From: Bacteroidia bacterium
GTDB lineage: Bacteria; Bacteroidota; Bacteroidia; NS11-12g; UBA9320
Direction: 5' to 3'
DNA length: 34,190 nucleotides
NCBI GenBank assembly: GCA_028247315.1
Contig: JAOKFZ010000020.1
Location: forward strand, 1 to 34,190
Shown here one piece after another: positions 15,354 to 25,095 of the stretch. Position 1 is the stretch's first letter. Each line of letters opens with the position of its first letter. The translations under genes were made by a program, and so were the position numbers. The notes beneath the pieces are model-generated. The model saw only the letters and a program-made list of their open reading frames with translations. It did no database searches and had not been told where the DNA came from.

Positions 15354-16202
15354 TTTGACTTGACTGCGGTTGCCAATGAGCTTGGTGCCATCTTTTTCCA
15401 GTATTACTATCTTGCTTTTGTAAAGATTTCCCAACGCCTTTTTAAATGCTTTCTTACTCATTTGGAACACTTTACGTATATCGTCTGGATCACTCTTATC
15501 ATGAAACTTAAAATGACCACCTTCTTTTTCGAGTATATCTAAGACCCCTTGTGTGGCCTTGTCAATTACATTGCGGTATCCTTGTGGCTCCAGAGTTAGA
15601 TCCACTTTACCGTCTGGGCGTATGGTCTTTACAAAAGCTTTTCGTTCGTCACCTACTTGCACAGGTTTGTGTATATCATTCTTAAATATGAGACCTTGGT
15701 ACATGCCGTTTATGATCACATTCATGCCCAGCTCAGAGCGTTTGTACATCAGTATATTAACCTCTTGGCCTTCTTCAAGTTCTAGGTCTTCGGTAAACAG
15801 AAAATCCTCTATTTGCCCAGAACCGATGAGTCGATCTGTTTTGTCATCGAGCAAGCAAAAAACAACGTACCATTCGTCTGCTTCCATTTTTACAGGTTGC
15901 TCACTATACGGCACAAGAAGCTGCTTTACGAGTCCCATATCCATAAAGGCTCCAGCGTTATTTACATCCATAACCTTAAGGAAAGCGAACTTATCCAGTT
16001 CTACTTTAGGTATCAACGTCGTAGCTACAGGTCTCTCTTCGTTATCTTTATATACATATACGTCAATATCATCGCCTAGGTTCAGTGTATCTGCCACATA
16101 GGCATTAGGTAGAAGTACCTCATTGCCATGGTTGTCTATCAAGTAGCAACCGTTATCTGTAGTTCTACTAGCTCTTAGCGTATTGGTTTTTCCTATTTCC
16201 AT
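15330..16202 (-). CDS. CvfB-like S1 RNA-binding protein
   Basis: 290 aa from the ATG at 16202. The N-terminus MEIGKTNTLRASR with YLIDNHGNEVLLPNAYV is the first S1-like barrel of the CvfB family. A second (AGAFMDMGLVKQLLVPYSEQ) and a third (GLIFKNDIHKPVQVGDERKAFVK...DLTLEP) follow. The C-terminal part (residues about 225-280) is the winged-helix end (DKSDPDDIRKVFQMSKKAFKKALGNLYK). CvfB proteins bind RNA and affect virulence-factor expression in Staphylococcus; the target here is unknown. A longer frame from TTG at 16217 exists, but that TTG lies inside the promoter box, so 16202 is the better start. Its 3' end overlaps the convergent giant gene by 24 nt. Confidence 0.9.
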   Translation of the reverse strand: MEIGKTNTLRASRTTDNGCYLIDNHGNEVLLPNAYVADTLNLGDDIDVYVYKDNEERPVATTLIPKVELDKFAFLKVMDVNNAGAFMDMGLVKQLLVPYSEQPVKMEADEWYVVFCLLDDKTDRLIGSGQIEDFLFTEDLELEEGQEVNILMYKRSELGMNVIINGMYQGLIFKNDIHKPVQVGDERKAFVKTIRPDGKVDLTLEPQGYRNVIDKATQGVLDILEKEGGHFKFHDKSDPDDIRKVFQMSKKAFKKALGNLYKSKIVILEKDGTKLIGNRSQVKSKQVPSD

Positions 16203-16214
16203 TGGTTGTGCTTG

Positions 16215-16222
16215 CAAAGTTA
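16215..16222 (-). promoter_or_regulatory. -7 box of the CvfB-like gene
   Basis: Minus-strand TAACTTTG matches TAnnTTTG and ends 12 nt before the ATG at 16202, giving a leader of under 10 nt. It overlaps the alternative TTG start. No TTG at the usual -33 spacing. Confidence 0.5.
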
Positions 16223-16419
16223 GCCCAATGTTTTAAGATTGCTTAGTGGTAATGCTTGCAGTTTTCTGCTTCTAGTCTTAGCACTACGATACCATGCATT
16301 TTTATAAAGCCTTTTCCGATGGCTGCTTCCAACTCTTTATACGATTTTTATGTTTGCCGGTGGCCCAGTATCCACGTGTTTTATTTCTGTGAGCAATAGT
16401 ATAGTCTCCAAGCTTTATT

Positions 16420-16668
16420 TTATTCTTCTTCCAAAATTCCAACACACTCAAACTTGTCAAACACCCGTATACCGTGGGGTGCATCTTTTAGTTCATTAGT
16501 GAGGTCTTGCCCTGCCCAATGCTCGTAATGTTTGCCATTACGCCAAAGTCTACTTTGGGTTACATCATATACCAAGCCATCGTATGCTACCCAAATGACT
16601 TCTTTGTCTTGTCCATTGTTTAGACTCAGGGTCCTCAGAGAAATTTTTGGTAAATTGTTATCTTTCAT
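16420..16668 (-). CDS. Small cytochrome b5-like heme/steroid-binding domain protein
   Basis: 82 aa, a single PF00173-type cytochrome b5-like domain and nothing else. Seen: the strand-turn VIWVAYDGLVYDVTQSRLW, then NGKHYEHWAGQDLTNELKDAPHG and the closing VFDKFECVGILEEE. This is the short prokaryotic subtype with a G-K-H...H-x-A-G-x-D-L-T core instead of the eukaryotic HPGG. Whether it binds heme is open; His residues in GKH/EHWAG and APHG are candidates. No signal peptide or membrane anchor, so cytoplasmic. Divergent from the two-component genes with 37 nt between start codons. Confidence 0.82.
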   Translation of the reverse strand: MKDNNLPKISLRTLSLNNGQDKEVIWVAYDGLVYDVTQSRLWRNGKHYEHWAGQDLTNELKDAPHGIRVFDKFECVGILEEE

Positions 16669-16705
16669 ATTTGCTGGCTTATTTTAGCCCTCAATATTAA
16701 AACCT

Positions 16706-17836
16706 ATGAGGGTGAAAATTCTAATTATCTTAGTGATTGTGTATATCCTAGCTGCTTTTGCTTGGCTCACTTTTTCGCTGTTACGATATTCCAATACTGA
16801 TTACGCTTTAAAGAATGATGTGCTTCAAGCAGGTCTTATTGCTTGCACGCTTCAAGTAATGCAACAAGCAAAAGACGGAAACTTAGGCGAAACAGATACG
16901 GTGCAATATTATTTAAAACAGCTCTCATTGAATATAGAGGAATCAACATTGCAGGGCTTTGTAAGTGAGCGTTTCGACAATATGTATAGGGCAGAATTCA
17001 TAGATGTATCACCTAAAAAAAGAATTGTACAATTGCGTATCAATCCTGAAAGTCTAGAACAATTAAAAACGAATCAATACCAGCAGCGAAATATTTGGCT
17101 CTACTAGAGTATCCTATTACTCATACTCGTAGCAGCTGGAATTTATGGTGTGTATTACAGTATAGATAGCATTTATAAACTGAATAAGCGTCAGAATAAT
17201 TTTTTACTATCAGTCACACATGAATTTAAGACACCCATAGCTTCCATTCGTTTGATGTTGCAAACTAGTAAGCACCCTAAAGTTAAAAAAGAGAAAAGAG
17301 CCGAGTTGATAGATGATAGTATTCTGAATACACATAGACTAGAAGATCTAGCTGAAAATATGCTTACTGCAATGCAGATAGAAAATGAAAAGTATCATTA
17401 TCAATTTTCTGAAGTGAATCTAAGCCAAATGGTAACTGCTTTGTTGGGTAACCAAGAAATAAAAGGGGAGATTAATAAATATATAGAGCCAAACATACGC
17501 ATAGTGGGAGATGCTTTTATCTGGCGTATGGTGATAAATAACTTAATAGAAAATGCCTTTAAATACTCTGATAACCAGCCAATAGAGGTAGAGCTAGCTA
17601 TGAAAGGTAAGTTCAAAACACTTGAAATAAGAGATTGTGGTGTTGGTATACACAAAGAAGATATGAAGAATATCTTTAAGAAATTTTATCGAGTACAAGA
17701 CGAAGAGACACGTACAACCAAGGGTACGGGATTAGGATTATTTATAGTTAAACAAACGGTACAAAAACACAACGGAAAAATATACGTAAGTGCCAATAAG
17801 CCAAAGGGTTCAGTCTTTACAATAAAGTTGCCCTGA
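16706..17836 (+). pseudogene. Sensor histidine kinase interrupted by an in-frame TAG
   Basis: One continuous frame of 377 codons broken only by TAG at 17105-17107. Before it (133 aa): transmembrane helix 1 (about residues 5-27) and a periplasmic sensor region of about 100 residues. The stop falls inside helix 2: RNIWLY, stop, SILLLILVAAGIYGVYY. After it, in the same frame, is a complete kinase core. The phosphoacceptor His is in THEFKTP (codon at 17219), the N box is NNLIENAFKYS, G1 is DCGVGI, the F box is FKKFYR and G2 is GTGLGL. All ATP-binding motifs look intact, so the break is recent, a sequencing error, or tolerated by readthrough or reinitiation (GTG at 17150). The response-regulator gene follows 98 nt later. 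Ligand unknown. Confidence 0.85.
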
Positions 17837-17934
17837 TTTTCTTATGTTACGACCGTAGCCCTAAAATAATAAATATTTGTCATATTTGTGAAACATTGAT
17901 CGTATATAATGATAAACCAACAAACAATGAACAT

Positions 17935-18633
17935 ATGAAAAAACGAATCTTAGTAGTTGAAGACGAAAAATACCTAGCTGAAACCATAAAACTTAATCTT
18001 GAAATTGAAGATTTTCATCCTGTTTTAGTCCATGATGGTGCCTCTGCAATCACGACGTTTAAAGAGCAAAGTTTTGACCTTGTTATTCTAGACATTATGA
18101 TTCCAAATATAGATGGAATTGCGGTCTGCGAAAACATACGATTGCATGATAATAATGTGCCTATTATGTTTTTAAGTGCCAAAAGCAGTTCGGAAGATAG
18201 AATTCTTGGTTTAAAGAAAGGTGGTGATGATTACCTCACAAAGCCCTTTGATCTAGAAGAGTTAATGCTTCGTATTAATAAACTTATCTCCCGAAATGAA
18301 GATAGCATTAAGGCGAATTCTGTTACCGAATATAGTTTTGGTTTAAACTCTGTCAACTTTGATAGCTATGAGGCTTCAGGGAGAGATGGCAAAATTTCAC
18401 TTACTAAAAAAGAAGCATTGCTTTTAAAGCTGCTGATTGAAAATAAGGATGAAGTAGTAAGTCGCGAAAAAATATTGCAAACTGTATGGGGCTACTCAAT
18501 ATATCCGAGTACCCGCACCATTGACAATTTTATATTGGCTTTCAGAAAATATTTTGAGCCAGATCCCAAAAACCCTAAATTCTTCCTCTCACTTCGTGGT
18601 GTTGGCTACAAGTTTATGAATCCGGAGGTATAG
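17935..18633 (+). CDS. OmpR/PhoB-family response regulator
   Basis: 232 aa from ATG at 17935; the frame is open further up to a TTG, but family proteins start at MKKRILVVEDE. Receiver domain: acidic pocket Glu9-Asp10-Glu11, phosphoacceptor Asp53 in VILDIMIPN, Ser81 in place of the usual Thr, and Lys103 in TKPF. The winged-helix DNA-binding domain (about residues 130-230) shows LTKKEALLLKLL, the recognition-helix region STRTIDNFILAFRKYF and RGVGYKF. It is the partner of the upstream sensor kinase. If that kinase is broken, this regulator would depend on another phosphodonor. Complete and apparently functional. Confidence 0.93.
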   Translation: MKKRILVVEDEKYLAETIKLNLEIEDFHPVLVHDGASAITTFKEQSFDLVILDIMIPNIDGIAVCENIRLHDNNVPIMFLSAKSSSEDRILGLKKGGDDYLTKPFDLEELMLRINKLISRNEDSIKANSVTEYSFGLNSVNFDSYEASGRDGKISLTKKEALLLKLLIENKDEVVSREKILQTVWGYSIYPSTRTIDNFILAFRKYFEPDPKNPKFFLSLRGVGYKFMNPEV

Positions 18634-18690
18634 CCGCCATTTGTTTATAACTTAGGCGAATAGCGGCAACTAGCTGCTCATAGATTTTAA

Positions 18691-18698
18691 TATTTTTG
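18691..18698 (+). promoter_or_regulatory. Candidate -7 box of guaA
   Basis: TATTTTTG matches TAnnTTTG, ending 17 nt before the guaA ATG. No TTG lies at the -33 distance, so the call rests on one element. Confidence 0.4.
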
Positions 18699-18715
18699 CC
18701 TGCTCATACAACACA

Positions 18716-20242
18716 ATGCACGAGCAAATACTGATTATCGATTTTGGTTCACAATTTACGCAGCTGATTGCACGTAGAATAAGAGAACTAAATATTTACT
18801 GCGAGATTCATCCTTTTAATAAGCTTCCAGAAATCACTACCCAAATCAATGGTATTATACTCTCTGGTAGTCCGAGCAGTTGCACAGACCCTAATGCTCC
18901 AGTTGTAGATTTGGACTTAATGAATTTGGATGTCCCAATATTGGGTTTGTGTTACGGTGCACAGTATATGGTTGCTCACAATGGTGGTACAGTAGAAAGA
19001 AGTACACATCGAGAGTATGGTAGAGCCAATCTTACAGGAACTTCTAACGATAAACTATTAGCAGGGATACCTGAAGGTAGTCAAGTTTGGATGAGCCATG
19101 GTGATACTATATTGGAAATGCCACTGGGTACCACTGTTCTAGCCAAAACAGAAAGTATTCCAGTTGCTGCATATCGCTTTACAGACAAAGAGATATACGC
19201 AGTTCAGTTTCATCCAGAAGTGAGTCACAGTGCAGATGGCATGCAGCTACTCCAAAATTTTACCCAGGGTATCTGCGGATGTGTAGGAGATTGGACTCCC
19301 GCACACTTCGTTACGGAGAGTGTAGACTACTACAAGAAGACCCTTGGCAATGATAAAGTGATAATGGGACTAAGTGGCGGAGTGGATAGCTCAGTTGCAG
19401 CGTTCATCCTACATCAAGCCATTGGAGATAATTTGGTTGGCATATTTGTAAACAATGGCTTGTTACGCAAAAACGAATACAAAGAAGTACTTGAGGCATA
19501 CAAAGGTCTTGGGCTAAATGTGATAGGAGTCGATGCTTCAGAGCTCTTCATTAGTCGATTATCAGGAGTAAAAGATCCTGAAACTAAACGAAAAATTATT
19601 GGAAATTCATTTATTGAAGTGTTTGATGCTGAAGCATCTAAAATAAAAGGAGCGAAGTGGCTAGGTCAAGGTACGATATACCCAGACGTGATAGAATCTG
19701 TGAGTGTAAACGGACCATCTGCTACTATAAAGTCGCACCACAATGTGGGAGGCCTTCCGGATGACATGGAGCTGAAGCTAGCAGAGCCATTGCGTCTGTT
19801 ATTCAAAGACGAAGTACGAAGAATTGGAGCAGAGTTAGGAGTGCCAAAGATCATTTTATCAAGACATCCTTTTCCTGGTCCTGGACTGGCCATACGTATC
19901 ATAGGGGATATTACTGAGCAAAATATTGCTATATTGCAGGATGCAGATGCTATTTTCATTGGTGAAATGAAAGTTCAAGGCTTGTACGATACTATTTGGC
20001 AAGCAGGAGCTATATTTTTACCAATACAAAGCGTAGGCGTAATGGGAGATGAGCGTACGTATGAAAATGTGATTGCTTTGCGAGCAGTAACCTCGGTAGA
20101 TGGTATGACCGCAGACTGGGCAGATTTACCACATCGTTTTCTTGCTACCGTTAGCAATAAGATTATTAATCAAGTAAAAGGAATAAATAGAGTAGTATAT
20201 GATATCAGCTCAAAACCGCCTGCTACCATTGAGTGGGAATAA
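18716..20242 (+). CDS. guaA: GMP synthase (glutamine-hydrolysing)
   Basis: Converts XMP to GMP using ATP and glutamine, the last step of guanine nucleotide synthesis. 508 aa, normal for the two-domain enzyme. Class I glutamine amidotransferase: [10 protein letters not shown] at the N-terminus, catalytic Cys79 in GLCYGAQ, His/Glu in [11 protein letters not shown]-pyrophosphatase P-loop SGGVDSS (residues 220-226). C-terminal dimerisation domain ending KPPATIEWE, the usual GuaA end. The 3' end overlaps the next gene by 44 nt, and the unit continues to 22630. Confidence 0.97.
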   Translation: MHEQILIIDFGSQFTQLIARRIRELNIYCEIHPFNKLPEITTQINGIILSGSPSSCTDPNAPVVDLDLMNLDVPILGLCYGAQYMVAHNGGTVERSTHREYGRANLTGTSNDKLLAGIPEGSQVWMSHGDTILEMPLGTTVLAKTESIPVAAYRFTDKEIYAVQFHPEVSHSADGMQLLQNFTQGICGCVGDWTPAHFVTESVDYYKKTLGNDKVIMGLSGGVDSSVAAFILHQAIGDNLVGIFVNNGLLRKNEYKEVLEAYKGLGLNVIGVDASELFISRLSGVKDPETKRKIIGNSFIEVFDAEASKIKGAKWLGQGTIYPDVIESVSVNGPSATIKSHHNVGGLPDDMELKLAEPLRLLFKDEVRRIGAELGVPKIILSRHPFPGPGLAIRIIGDITEQNIAILQDADAIFIGEMKVQGLYDTIWQAGAIFLPIQSVGVMGDERTYENVIALRAVTSVDGMTADWADLPHRFLATVSNKIINQVKGINRVVYDISSKPPATIEWE

Positions 20243-21500
20243 ATTTCTAGGGTATTTCTTAGTACCATTATTATTAATCAGTTGTGGTGCTTTCAAAAAG
20301 ACCCAAAAAACGGAATGGCCTAAGGATGATGCTGTTGTAGTTGTAAATTCGCAGAATAGTGAGGACGAAACAGCAGTAGAAGTATTCCAAAAAAATGATA
20401 CCAAGGAGGAAGCAATGATCTACAGCTCTGTAATGTTCAAAGGCCAGAGTTACCGCGTACCGAAACATAAAGATGATTTCAACATAGCAGTATTACTTCC
20501 TTTTCATTCAGATAAATCAAATTCTAGAAGAGATAAACGTAGAGCTGATATCATGCTAGAATACTATCAAGGAATTCAGCTTGCCCTAAAAAAAGGAAAG
20601 GATCTGGATAGTAGGTTTACGGTTCATTTTTACGATACAGATAACGATACCAACCAGTTGAAGTTGATCTTAAAGAAACCCGAAATGGAGACAATGGATT
20701 TAATCCTTGGACCCACAGACGAAATTCAAGTCAAGATGGCCGCCTATTTTGCTCGTTCACGAAAAACACCCATGTTCTCGCCGTTCACTGCTGTTACAGA
20801 TCTTTGGAGCAATAATCCGTTTATAATCAATTTGAATCCGTCGAATGAGATGAAAGCACTAGCATTCTTAGCCTATTTTAAGAAAAACCACCACGACGAA
20901 AAACTACTGATCGTAAGAGACGGACGACGTTTTGATAAAGGCTTTGGTGCTGCACTTGTAGCGGAATGTGTCAAGCAGGAAATTGACTTTAGTAAGATTG
21001 CTTATAACAAAAGTACAGCTTGGAAAAATCATTTAGGAGCAGAAAAAACTGTTGTTCTTCTTACCTCTGAAGAGAAACTAGATGTAACCTATGTAGCCAC
21101 AGGACTACTAACCAGTGTTCCCAATGTTACCCTTATCGGTTCTGATAAATGGATGGAGTTTAGCAGTGTAGATTTTGGCCAATGGCAAAAACTTAATGTT
21201 AGATTTCTAAGTACTAACAAGGCTCATGTACCAAACGATAATGCACATTTTGTGGTAAATAATTACCGCCTTAGTTATAAAGACGACCCCAGCTGGTACA
21301 CGTACATGGGCTATGACCAAATGCTTTTTGCTCTAGAAGTCCTCGATGCATTTGGAGGCTACTTCCCGCTGTTTCTGGAGGGAAAATCTATACCGTATGC
21401 CAACTCTACTATGGTAATTACCAAGACTTCCACCTGCTTTCAAAATAAGTTCATACAGCTGTATAAACTAGAAGATTGCGAACTTAAAGCGATAGAATAA
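20199..21500 (+). CDS. PBP1-like substrate-binding lipoprotein
   Basis: 433 aa. N-terminal lipoprotein signal: hydrophobic [14 protein letters not shown] with lipobox Cys29. After a polar linker comes a periplasmic binding protein type 1 fold (from about residue 88: [13 protein letters not shown]... [14 protein letters not shown]... [20 protein letters not shown]... [11 protein letters not shown]). This is the LivJ-like family that in Bacteroidetes often sits beside guaA and may carry LysM repeats; none is visible here, and no transporter permease is nearby. The role is therefore unclear: sensing, or a cell-wall function. The listed ATG gives a 44-nt overlap with guaA; a TTG at 20229 would shorten it to 14 nt and still leave an adequate signal peptide. 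Confidence 0.8.
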   Translation: MISAQNRLLPLSGNKFLGYFLVPLLLISCGAFKKTQKTEWPKDDAVVVVNSQNSEDETAVEVFQKNDTKEEAMIYSSVMFKGQSYRVPKHKDDFNIAVLLPFHSDKSNSRRDKRRADIMLEYYQGIQLALKKGKDLDSRFTVHFYDTDNDTNQLKLILKKPEMETMDLILGPTDEIQVKMAAYFARSRKTPMFSPFTAVTDLWSNNPFIINLNPSNEMKALAFLAYFKKNHHDEKLLIVRDGRRFDKGFGAALVAECVKQEIDFSKIAYNKSTAWKNHLGAEKTVVLLTSEEKLDVTYVATGLLTSVPNVTLIGSDKWMEFSSVDFGQWQKLNVRFLSTNKAHVPNDNAHFVVNNYRLSYKDDPSWYTYMGYDQMLFALEVLDAFGGYFPLFLEGKSIPYANSTMVITKTSTCFQNKFIQLYKLEDCELKAIE

Positions 21501-21502
21501 AA

Positions 21503-22630
21503 TTGAAATATTTCCGATCACGATACTCCTCTGCACTACAACTTTTAGAAGGGTATAAATACCCAGAACCTTTTCATATTGCCGCAAAAAACTTTTTCAA
21601 GAGTTCCAAGAAATTTGGGTCTAAAGACCGTAAAGCCATTGCAGAGATTTGTTATACCTTCCTAAGATGCGGTAAGGTGGTACAAGATGTAGAGCTAAAA
21701 AAAGGACTACTACTCAGTTCACTCTTTTTGGAGTTTGATAGGGTAGAGGACTGGAACAAGGTAGCAGAAGAAGCTAAATACGATTTTGTGCTGCCGGAGG
21801 ATTTCTTTTATTCTGGCAATAGTTTAAACTTTGTTTCTAACGCATTAGGAAAAGAAATTTCGTATTTTTCGGAAGGAAGTCTTATGGAAGGTTTTGAGCA
21901 CTACAACGATGCAGAGAATATACGTTTTAGACCCAAGAACTGGGCCAAAGATCATACAGACAAGGAGATAAGAAAACTAGGGGCAATAGGAGTAAGAGAG
22001 CTTAAACTTAATGAATCGTTGGCAGATACTTTGCAAGTACAAGATTTATCATCACAGTTCATCTGTACGGGCATAGATATAAACGAAGGAGACAAAATTT
22101 GGGATGTGTGCAGTGGAGCGGGAGGTAAGAGCCTCAATCTAAGTGCACAAGGAAATGGAACGTTTTTCTTAAGCGACATTCGCTCTGCAATCATACAGAA
22201 CGCTAAGTCACGCTTTGCTTCTATGTACTACAAAGCCAACTTTGGTATTGCAGATATGCAAAAAGAGGCCAGTCAGCTTAAGTTTGGAGCTATCGATGTA
22301 GAAGGAGAGTATTTTGATACCATAGTAGCAGATGTGCCGTGCAGCGGCAGTGGTACGTGGTTTCGTACACCCGAGCATTTTACCCGTTTTAATTATGCAG
22401 AGATAGAAAGCTATGCAACCCGTCAACAAACCATTGTGAAAAACGCAGCACCTTTCCTCAAAAAAGGAGGCTCTTTATACTATATAACATGCTCCGTATT
22501 TGCGAAAGAAAATACCGAGGTACGTGACTGGATAGCTGCCAATACAGACCTTACGTTTGTAGAAGAAATTGCCTTTGACGGACTACGCCAACGTGCCGAT
22601 GGCATGTACATGGCTACGTTTGAGAAGTAG
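21503..22630 (+). CDS. RsmB/NOP-family RNA (cytosine-5) methyltransferase
   Basis: 375 aa with an N-terminal NusB-like helical part (SALQLLEGYKYPEPFHIAAK... DRKAIAEICYTFLR). The SAM-binding catalytic domain shows motif I DVCSGAGGKSL, motif IV DVPCSGSGTW with the product-release Cys, and motif VI YITCSVFAKENTE with the nucleophilic Cys. It methylates C5 of a cytosine in rRNA or tRNA using SAM; the precise position cannot be told. It starts with TTG 2 nt after the previous stop (family residues begin immediately), so it is translated in the guaA unit. A terminator follows about 90 nt downstream. Confidence 0.9.
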   Translation: MKYFRSRYSSALQLLEGYKYPEPFHIAAKNFFKSSKKFGSKDRKAIAEICYTFLRCGKVVQDVELKKGLLLSSLFLEFDRVEDWNKVAEEAKYDFVLPEDFFYSGNSLNFVSNALGKEISYFSEGSLMEGFEHYNDAENIRFRPKNWAKDHTDKEIRKLGAIGVRELKLNESLADTLQVQDLSSQFICTGIDINEGDKIWDVCSGAGGKSLNLSAQGNGTFFLSDIRSAIIQNAKSRFASMYYKANFGIADMQKEASQLKFGAIDVEGEYFDTIVADVPCSGSGTWFRTPEHFTRFNYAEIESYATRQQTIVKNAAPFLKKGGSLYYITCSVFAKENTEVRDWIAANTDLTFVEEIAFDGLRQRADGMYMATFEK

Positions 22631-22719
22631 GTGGAATCAACTCAATGTTTCGGCTGTGAGCCCCCTGCTAGACTTATGGCTGTTAGCACTTGGGTGTTAG
22701 ATCATACAGAATTACTATG

Positions 22720-22752
22720 CAAAGCAGCTAGTACTGCTGCTGGCTTTTTTTT
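22720..22752 (+). terminator. Rho-independent terminator of the guaA unit
   Basis: Stem agcagc (22723-22728) with gctgct (22736-22741), 7-nt loop, then ggc and eight T. Positioned after the methyltransferase gene. The remaining gap to 22853 shows nothing else. Confidence 0.75.
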
Positions 22753-22853
22753 GCTACTAATCGTTTATACAACGGAATAATGACAGTCGTATGGTGCGGT
22801 AGGTAGAATTACTCTAGTGCAGTTTACAACTCTATACTCCTCTAAATATTGGA

Positions 22854-23201
22854 CTACAAAATAGTAGCTTGTAGTTTTTTGGGCAATGACTGCACTACGA
22901 GCATATAGCTATCGTCTACGAGTTGTAAGAAGTGAGTGTCATCTACATCTTGATTTACATCAACGGTATTCCAATGGACTTTATTCATATGATAGCCTGG
23001 CTTCACAGCGATATAATTTGCACGAAGTTCTTGGGCGAGTTCTGGGTCACATTTTAGGTTGACACTCATAAAGTTATCAATGCTGCACAAAGCAAACATC
23101 TTTTTATGTACCTTAAATACAAGCGTATCGGGACCAAAAGGGGTATGCTCAGTAACAAAGCGTTTTTTTAGGCAATAATGGCGGAAGTGCTCTAAGTCCA
23201 T
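22854..23201 (-). CDS. MmcQ/YjbR family protein
   Basis: 115-aa single-domain YjbR-like protein (double-wing CyaY-like fold). Seen: MDLEHFRHYCLKK, FGPDTLVFKVHKKMFAL, SVNLKCDPELAQELR, PGYHMNKVHWNTV, all hallmark segments. Family members have been called DNA-binding on the basis of structure, but the function is unsettled. The ATG shares one base with the stop of the upstream membrane protein gene (TAATG), so translation is probably coupled. Confidence 0.9.
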   Translation of the reverse strand: MDLEHFRHYCLKKRFVTEHTPFGPDTLVFKVHKKMFALCSIDNFMSVNLKCDPELAQELRANYIAVKPGYHMNKVHWNTVDVNQDVDDTHFLQLVDDSYMLVVQSLPKKLQATIL

Positions 23202-24706
23202 TATTGCTTCACTAAAAAGACGGTTAGCTTATCATCAGTATATACCTTATCTGCTATTTCTAGCACCGTAGGTTGGTCTGCTATTAGTCGGGCTACATTG
23301 CTGCTTTGTACCAAGATACATCTGGGTTGTATGGTTTTCAGGTAATACCAAAAAGGACTTTCGTCTCTGCCCATCTCTTCTGTATTAAAGGTAGCTCCTA
23401 GTCTATTGAAATATACAAGGCTATGGTTTGGCTCAGGAACGTAGCATACGTATATGTACTCTTCGTTAGACACCCATTTGGCAATCTTCTCTTCCCCACC
23501 TATTAGCCACTTGTAGGCATAGTTTTCTGGATTGCCTTTTATGCGTACTACCTCGCTCATTCGTTCAAAGTAGCGGCTGTTGGCCTCCGAAAATGAGAAC
23601 AGAGTTATAACACCAAGCAAAATAGCTGTGGTGGTAGGATGTACGTAAGGCAAGTAGCGAGCAGAAACGTTGAATATACCATAAATAAGTATGGGAAAAA
23701 TAGTACCTATAACATAGTAGTCGTGGTTCATAAATTGGACTCCGAAAAGTACTGTAATACTGAGTAAACCAACGGCTAGTAAGATGAGTAGCTGAACATC
23801 AGGACATGTGAAAGACTTCTTTCTAAAGCTGAGGAGAGCACCTAATGCTATAAGTAGTAGAAACCAACGTAGGGTAAGGGTAAAATAATCGTCTTTGAAT
23901 CGCCACGCTGTGTCCAATACATTACAAAACTCATCCCAAGAGCTTACGGGCATAGTAGAGCTCAGAAATACGGTAGACCATAGTCTCGTGTTTATTTGGG
24001 CAACATAGTATACATCATAGTAGATTACGCCAATACCTATGCAAGCAAAAAGCGAAGAAGCTAGCCAAAACTGAGCGTTTGGTTTGCGTATGTTTTGTAA
24101 AAAATAAACACCATAAATAGCAATAAAATAGATGCCAGATGAAGTTTTTATAAATAGTGATAATCCAGTGATTAGGAGTATGGCATATATATATTTGGAT
24201 AATCCCTTATGAAAAAAGTTAAGAGCGTACAATACGAGGCTAAGTGCCCATACATCTGGCAAGTAATTGTAGCCATAATAAACCAAGATAGGAGAGGTGA
24301 AAACAATACTCGATGTAAGGAGGATGATAAGGGTACTCTCTTTTATTAGCACTCGAGCACAGAGCAATGCTAGTGATAGATAGAAGAATGAAAGAGTAAA
24401 AAACTTATATAGAAAGGGAAGATATTGCTTTGGATAGCCTAGCTTCACTACTTGTGCTAGTAGATATTGTAAAACAGAAAATTCTACACCTACATCTCCA
24501 TTTATAGTTTTAATACTAAGTGTAGCAGGATTAGTGAGGCTCTTGCCGTCCACATAGCGATAACACAGAGCTAATCTGTCTGCTTGTGCCCATTGATGTA
24601 TGCCTCGCGGTAGGTCATTTGCACTCGGGTAATAGGTGCTAAAAAACGTAACCCCAAAAATGAGAATGAAACCAAGGAGTAACCATTTGGGCTTGTTAAA
24701 GGACAT
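23201..24706 (-). CDS. GT-C type membrane glycosyltransferase (ArnT/PMT-like)
   Basis: 501-aa polytopic inner-membrane protein with about 11-12 hydrophobic helices. The first helix is followed by a periplasmic loop with GIHQWAQADRLAL (residues 35-47), whose Asp43 is in the place of the catalytic/metal Asp of GT-C enzymes. GVEFSVLQYLLAQVV and YYGYNYLPDVWAL fit the ArnT/dolichyl-phosphate mannosyltransferase-like family (GT39/GT83). Such enzymes move a sugar from a polyprenyl-phosphate carrier to lipid, glycan or protein; the acceptor is unknown. The frame opens earlier with GTG at 24772, but the extra 22 residues are polar and atypical, so ATG 24706 is preferred. Coupled to the MmcQ/YjbR gene. 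Confidence 0.82.
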   Translation of the reverse strand: MSFNKPKWLLLGFILIFGVTFFSTYYPSANDLPRGIHQWAQADRLALCYRYVDGKSLTNPATLSIKTINGDVGVEFSVLQYLLAQVVKLGYPKQYLPFLYKFFTLSFFYLSLALLCARVLIKESTLIILLTSSIVFTSPILVYYGYNYLPDVWALSLVLYALNFFHKGLSKYIYAILLITGLSLFIKTSSGIYFIAIYGVYFLQNIRKPNAQFWLASSLFACIGIGVIYYDVYYVAQINTRLWSTVFLSSTMPVSSWDEFCNVLDTAWRFKDDYFTLTLRWFLLLIALGALLSFRKKSFTCPDVQLLILLAVGLLSITVLFGVQFMNHDYYVIGTIFPILIYGIFNVSARYLPYVHPTTTAILLGVITLFSFSEANSRYFERMSEVVRIKGNPENYAYKWLIGGEEKIAKWVSNEEYIYVCYVPEPNHSLVYFNRLGATFNTEEMGRDESPFWYYLKTIQPRCILVQSSNVARLIADQPTVLEIADKVYTDDKLTVFLVKQ

Positions 24707-24772
24707 GTGTGTTCGTCTGTATATTTGTCTAGCAGAATGATATCTTAAGGAAAGGCAAAACGCACTTTTCAC

Positions 24773-25095
24773 ATATGAATCTATGCGTTAATTTGTGTCC
24801 AAAAATAACGAGGATGAATCTTTATTGGCGAAAAAATATTTTAGCTACTTGCAACGCTGTGAAAACCTCCAAAATATAGCAAGGTTATTCGAATACACTA
24901 TCAGTTAAGATGACGATAGTTTTCGTATCGATTTGATGTGCTAAATGGGATGATTTTTTTATAAAGGTTAGATAACCATTGATTTATGTAAAGTCAACAA
25001 GATAGTTGTGTAATTCGACGAAATCTGCCACCATGTCACTCTTCATATTTTGGTCTACTCTTTGAATAGATAGGTGTAACTAAGTAAATATAAAA
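24773..25095 (+). other. Divergent intergenic region between the glycosyltransferase and htpG genes
   Basis: About 320-390 nt without a gene. Nothing like a CIRCE operator is present. The only heat-shock promoter-like signal is the imperfect TACTCTTTG at 25056-25064, one base longer than TAnnTTTG. Small inverted repeats such as ggtta-ga-taacc and cgata/tatcg occur; neither is clearly functional. I see no tRNA or conserved ORF. Confidence 0.5.

Noticed and set aside
16203..16217. Upstream TTG start for the CvfB-like gene
   Set aside because: It lies inside the -7 box TAACTTTG, and the family begins at MEIGK, which matches the ATG at 16202.
16302..16484. Minus-strand ORF of 60 aa overlapping the end of the cytochrome b5-like gene
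   Set aside because: No recognised family, an implausible start within the other gene, and no promoter or close spacing to support it. A polar stretch (RGYWATGKHKN) looks protein-like, so it may be a gene remnant, but I cannot support it.
24773..25095. CIRCE or other heat-shock operator upstream of htpG
   Set aside because: No TTAGCACTC/GAGTGCTAA arms; only weak short palindromes.
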